Part shown: piece by piece, positions 62,583-64,000 of the stretch | Layout of the letters: each line of letters opens with the position of its first letter | Numbering within the stretch: position 1 is the first letter of the stretch | From: an uncultured Massilia sp. | Lineage (GTDB): Bacteria > Pseudomonadota > Gammaproteobacteria > Burkholderiales > Burkholderiaceae | Assembly: GCA_946481275.1 (NCBI GenBank) | Contig: CAMLMV010000001.1 | Span: forward strand, 186,001-250,000 | Length of the DNA stretch: 64,000 nucleotides | Direction: 5' to 3' | Position numbers and translations under genes: made by a program | The notes under the pieces: model-generated | The model's database searches: none | What the model was told of the DNA's origin: nothing | What the model saw: the letters and a program-made list of their open reading frames with translations, nothing else

Positions 62583-64000
62583 TCACTTCGCGGCCGGGCG
62601 CGCGAAAAACGCGTCGATCTCTTCCAGCGTCTTGCCGCGCGTCTCCGGCAGCAGGAACGCCGACGCGAGGAAGTAGACGGCCGTGCAGGCCGCACCGAAG
62701 AAGAAGATCGTGGAATAGCCGTGGCGGCCGACCGTCGGCAGGAACACGGCTGCGATCGATGTCGACACGAACTGGTTGATCAGCAGCGCGATGCTCATGC
62801 CGTTCGAGCGGATCCGCGTCGGCATCAGTTCCGACAGCGCGAGCCACACGCACACGCCCGGGCCGACGGCAAAGCTGGCCACGAACAGGGAGATCGCCGC
62901 TGCGACGAGCCAGCCGTGGCCCGGCGTCGGGAGTGGGCCGAGGCGGGCTGTTTCGATCGCGAGCGGCGCCGCGGCCGCCGCGGCAGGGTCGGGGAACGGA
63001 TTCAGGTGCAGGCGGCGGAAGGCGGCGCCGATCACGCTGTCCGGCTGCACGGTGTCGGCACGGTGCGCGTCCAGGCGGGGCAGGGCGGGATCGTCGCTGC
63101 GGATGCTGGCCACGTTCGTGAACGGGCCGTAGGCATAGGCGACCGTCAGCACCTGCGTCGGGCCGGCCGGGTCGGCGCCCAGCGCGCGCAGCGTCGGGGC
63201 GTCCAGGCGCAGCGCCAGGCCGTCGTCGTGCGCCAGCGCGCGCACCTGCGCGAGCACGTCGCGCTGCCGGGTCTCGTTGGCGCGGAACAGGAGGCCGACG
63301 GCCAGCAGCGCGACCACGATGCCGGCCGTACCGATCATCAGCAGGAAGCGGCGGCCCTTGCGGTCCACGAGCAGCACGGCGACGATGGTCATCAGGGCGT
63401 TCAGCACCTTCAGCAGCACGTCGGCCAGGTTGGCGCTGGACCCGGACAGGCCCGCGCGGTTGAGGATGTTGACCACATAGGCCAGCACGGAATTGATGCC
63501 CGTCGCCTGGTTGCAGGCGAGGATCAGGCAGGCCAGCAGGAACGGCAGCACGTAGCGGCGCGACAGCAGCGGGTCCGCAGTTCGCGCCGTCCGCGTGGCC
63601 GTGGCTTCGCGCCTGCCGCGCTGCGCGAGCCAGCGGGGCGATTCCGCCAGCAGCAGGCAGCCCAAGGTGAACACGACGCCGGGCGTGAGGCACATCCAGA
63701 AGATGCCGCGCCACGCGCGGTCCTTCGCCGCCAGCACGGTGGCGGCGCGCGCCGCTTCCGGGAGCGCCGCCGCGGCATCCGTCGCGGCCTGTACGCTGCG
63801 CGCCTGCACGAGACCGATCAGCGCGGCGGCGACAAGGCCCACCGTGAGCAGCAGCTGGAACAGCGCGGCGCCGCGCCCGCGCCGGTCCGCATCCAGGCAT
63901 TCGGCGAGGTAGAGCGGCACGATCACGCCGATCAGGCCACCGCTGACGCCTTGCAGCAGGCGGCCGCACAGCAGCGCGACATAGCCGTCCGCCAGCGCGA
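62583..64000 (-). CDS. Sugar-porter family MFS transporter, 5' end outside window
   Basis: About 472 C-terminal residues are visible; the frame runs off the right edge. Sugar-porter signatures are present: GRLLQGVSGGLIGVIVPLYLAE, AESPRWL, NQATGINSVLAYV, DRKGRR and PETRGKTLEEID. Two outer loops are long: about 35 residues between helices 5 and 6 (ARSVQAATDAAAALPEAAR) and about 120 between helices 9 and 10 (from NETRQRD to PTPGHG), where most relatives have short turns. It could import a monosaccharide such as xylose, galactose or glucose released in the periplasm. It is far from the xyloglucan genes and its own promoter is not visible. Confidence 0.9.
   Translation of the reverse strand, partial: ALADGYVALLCGRLLQGVSGGLIGVIVPLYLAECLDADRRGRGAALFQLLLTVGLVAAALIGLVQARSVQAATDAAAALPEAARAATVLAAKDRAWRGIFWMCLTPGVVFTLGCLLLAESPRWLAQRGRREATATRTARTADPLLSRRYVLPFLLACLILACNQATGINSVLAYVVNILNRAGLSGSSANLADVLLKVLNALMTIVAVLLVDRKGRRFLLMIGTAGIVVALLAVGLLFRANETRQRDVLAQVRALAHDDGLALRLDAPTLRALGADPAGPTQVLTVAYAYGPFTNVASIRSDDPALPRLDAHRADTVQPDSVIGAAFRRLHLNPFPDPAAAAAAPLAIETARLGPLPTPGHGWLVAAAISLFVASFAVGPGVCVWLALSELMPTRIRSNGMSIALLINQFVSTSIAAVFLPTVGRHGYSTIFFFGAACTAVYFLASAFLLPETRGKTLEEIDAFFARPAAK

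Noticed and set aside
1..64000. CRISPR arrays, insertion sequences, integrases, tRNA genes or phage genes
   Set aside because: Nothing with regular short repeats, transposase motifs, cloverleaf pattern or phage-type gene order was seen on either strand.

Overview
This is a GC-rich (roughly two-thirds G+C) chromosomal window. It most resembles a betaproteobacterium of the Oxalobacteraceae (Massilia/Duganella type). This is inferred from the large TonB-dependent receptors without SusD partners, the many exported glycosidases, the caa3-type oxidase cluster and the overall protein style; no rRNA or other marker gene is present to prove it. I see no tRNA, rRNA, CRISPR array, insertion sequence, integrase or replication origin.

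Region 1 (1-31.4 kb) is the main feature: a xyloglucan utilisation locus next to an oxidative (Weimberg) pentose pathway. The tail of a GH3 glycosidase is followed at operon spacing by xylX-xylB-xylC-xylD, which closely resemble the Caulobacter D-xylose genes, and the unit ends in a clean terminator. A GH2 enzyme and an opposed 2-oxoglutarate-semialdehyde dehydrogenase follow, so all five steps from D-xylose to 2-oxoglutarate lie within 8.8 kb. A TonB-dependent receptor on the minus strand shares a 581-bp palindrome-rich control region with an eight-gene plus-strand unit: an unrecognised TIM-barrel-like protein, GH74 endo-xyloglucanase, GH95 fucosidase, a second TonB receptor, GH35 beta-galactosidase, GH31 alpha-xylosidase with an inserted PA14-like domain, GH26 and a CE2 esterase. 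A strong hairpin closes the unit. A GH9 endoglucanase on the opposite strand carries a perfect palindrome also found in near-identical form at the main control region and at the GH95 start. The set could cut, import and strip fucosyl-, galactosyl- and xylosyl-decorated xyloglucan and burn the xylose to 2-oxoglutarate.

Region 2 (31.4-41.3 kb) holds an exported alpha/beta hydrolase, a polysaccharide-deacetylase-like protein, a compact caa3-type cytochrome c oxidase cluster (II with fused cytochrome c, long I, short III, small membrane subunit, CtaG, cytochrome c lipoprotein, DUF1622 protein), a GNAT acetyltransferase, a DUF5710 protein and an exported M20 amidohydrolase.

Region 3 (41.3-47.6 kb) is a cyclic-di-GMP cluster: a membrane diguanylate cyclase diverges from a GGDEF-GAF-GGDEF-EAL protein coupled to a TPR-GGDEF protein.

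Region 4 (47.5-55.8 kb, all minus strand) holds a GntR/YtrA-type regulator with a palindromic operator, an ABC ATPase, a permease with a large soluble domain and an S15/CocE hydrolase in one coupled unit. A HupE/UreJ-like protein, a small protein, an Ig-domain lipoprotein, a DUF2145 protein and a small exported protein follow.

Region 5 (56-64 kb) holds a PaoABC-like periplasmic molybdenum aldehyde oxidoreductase, a soluble multi-PAS hybrid histidine kinase, and a sugar-porter MFS gene with unusually long outer loops that runs off the right edge.
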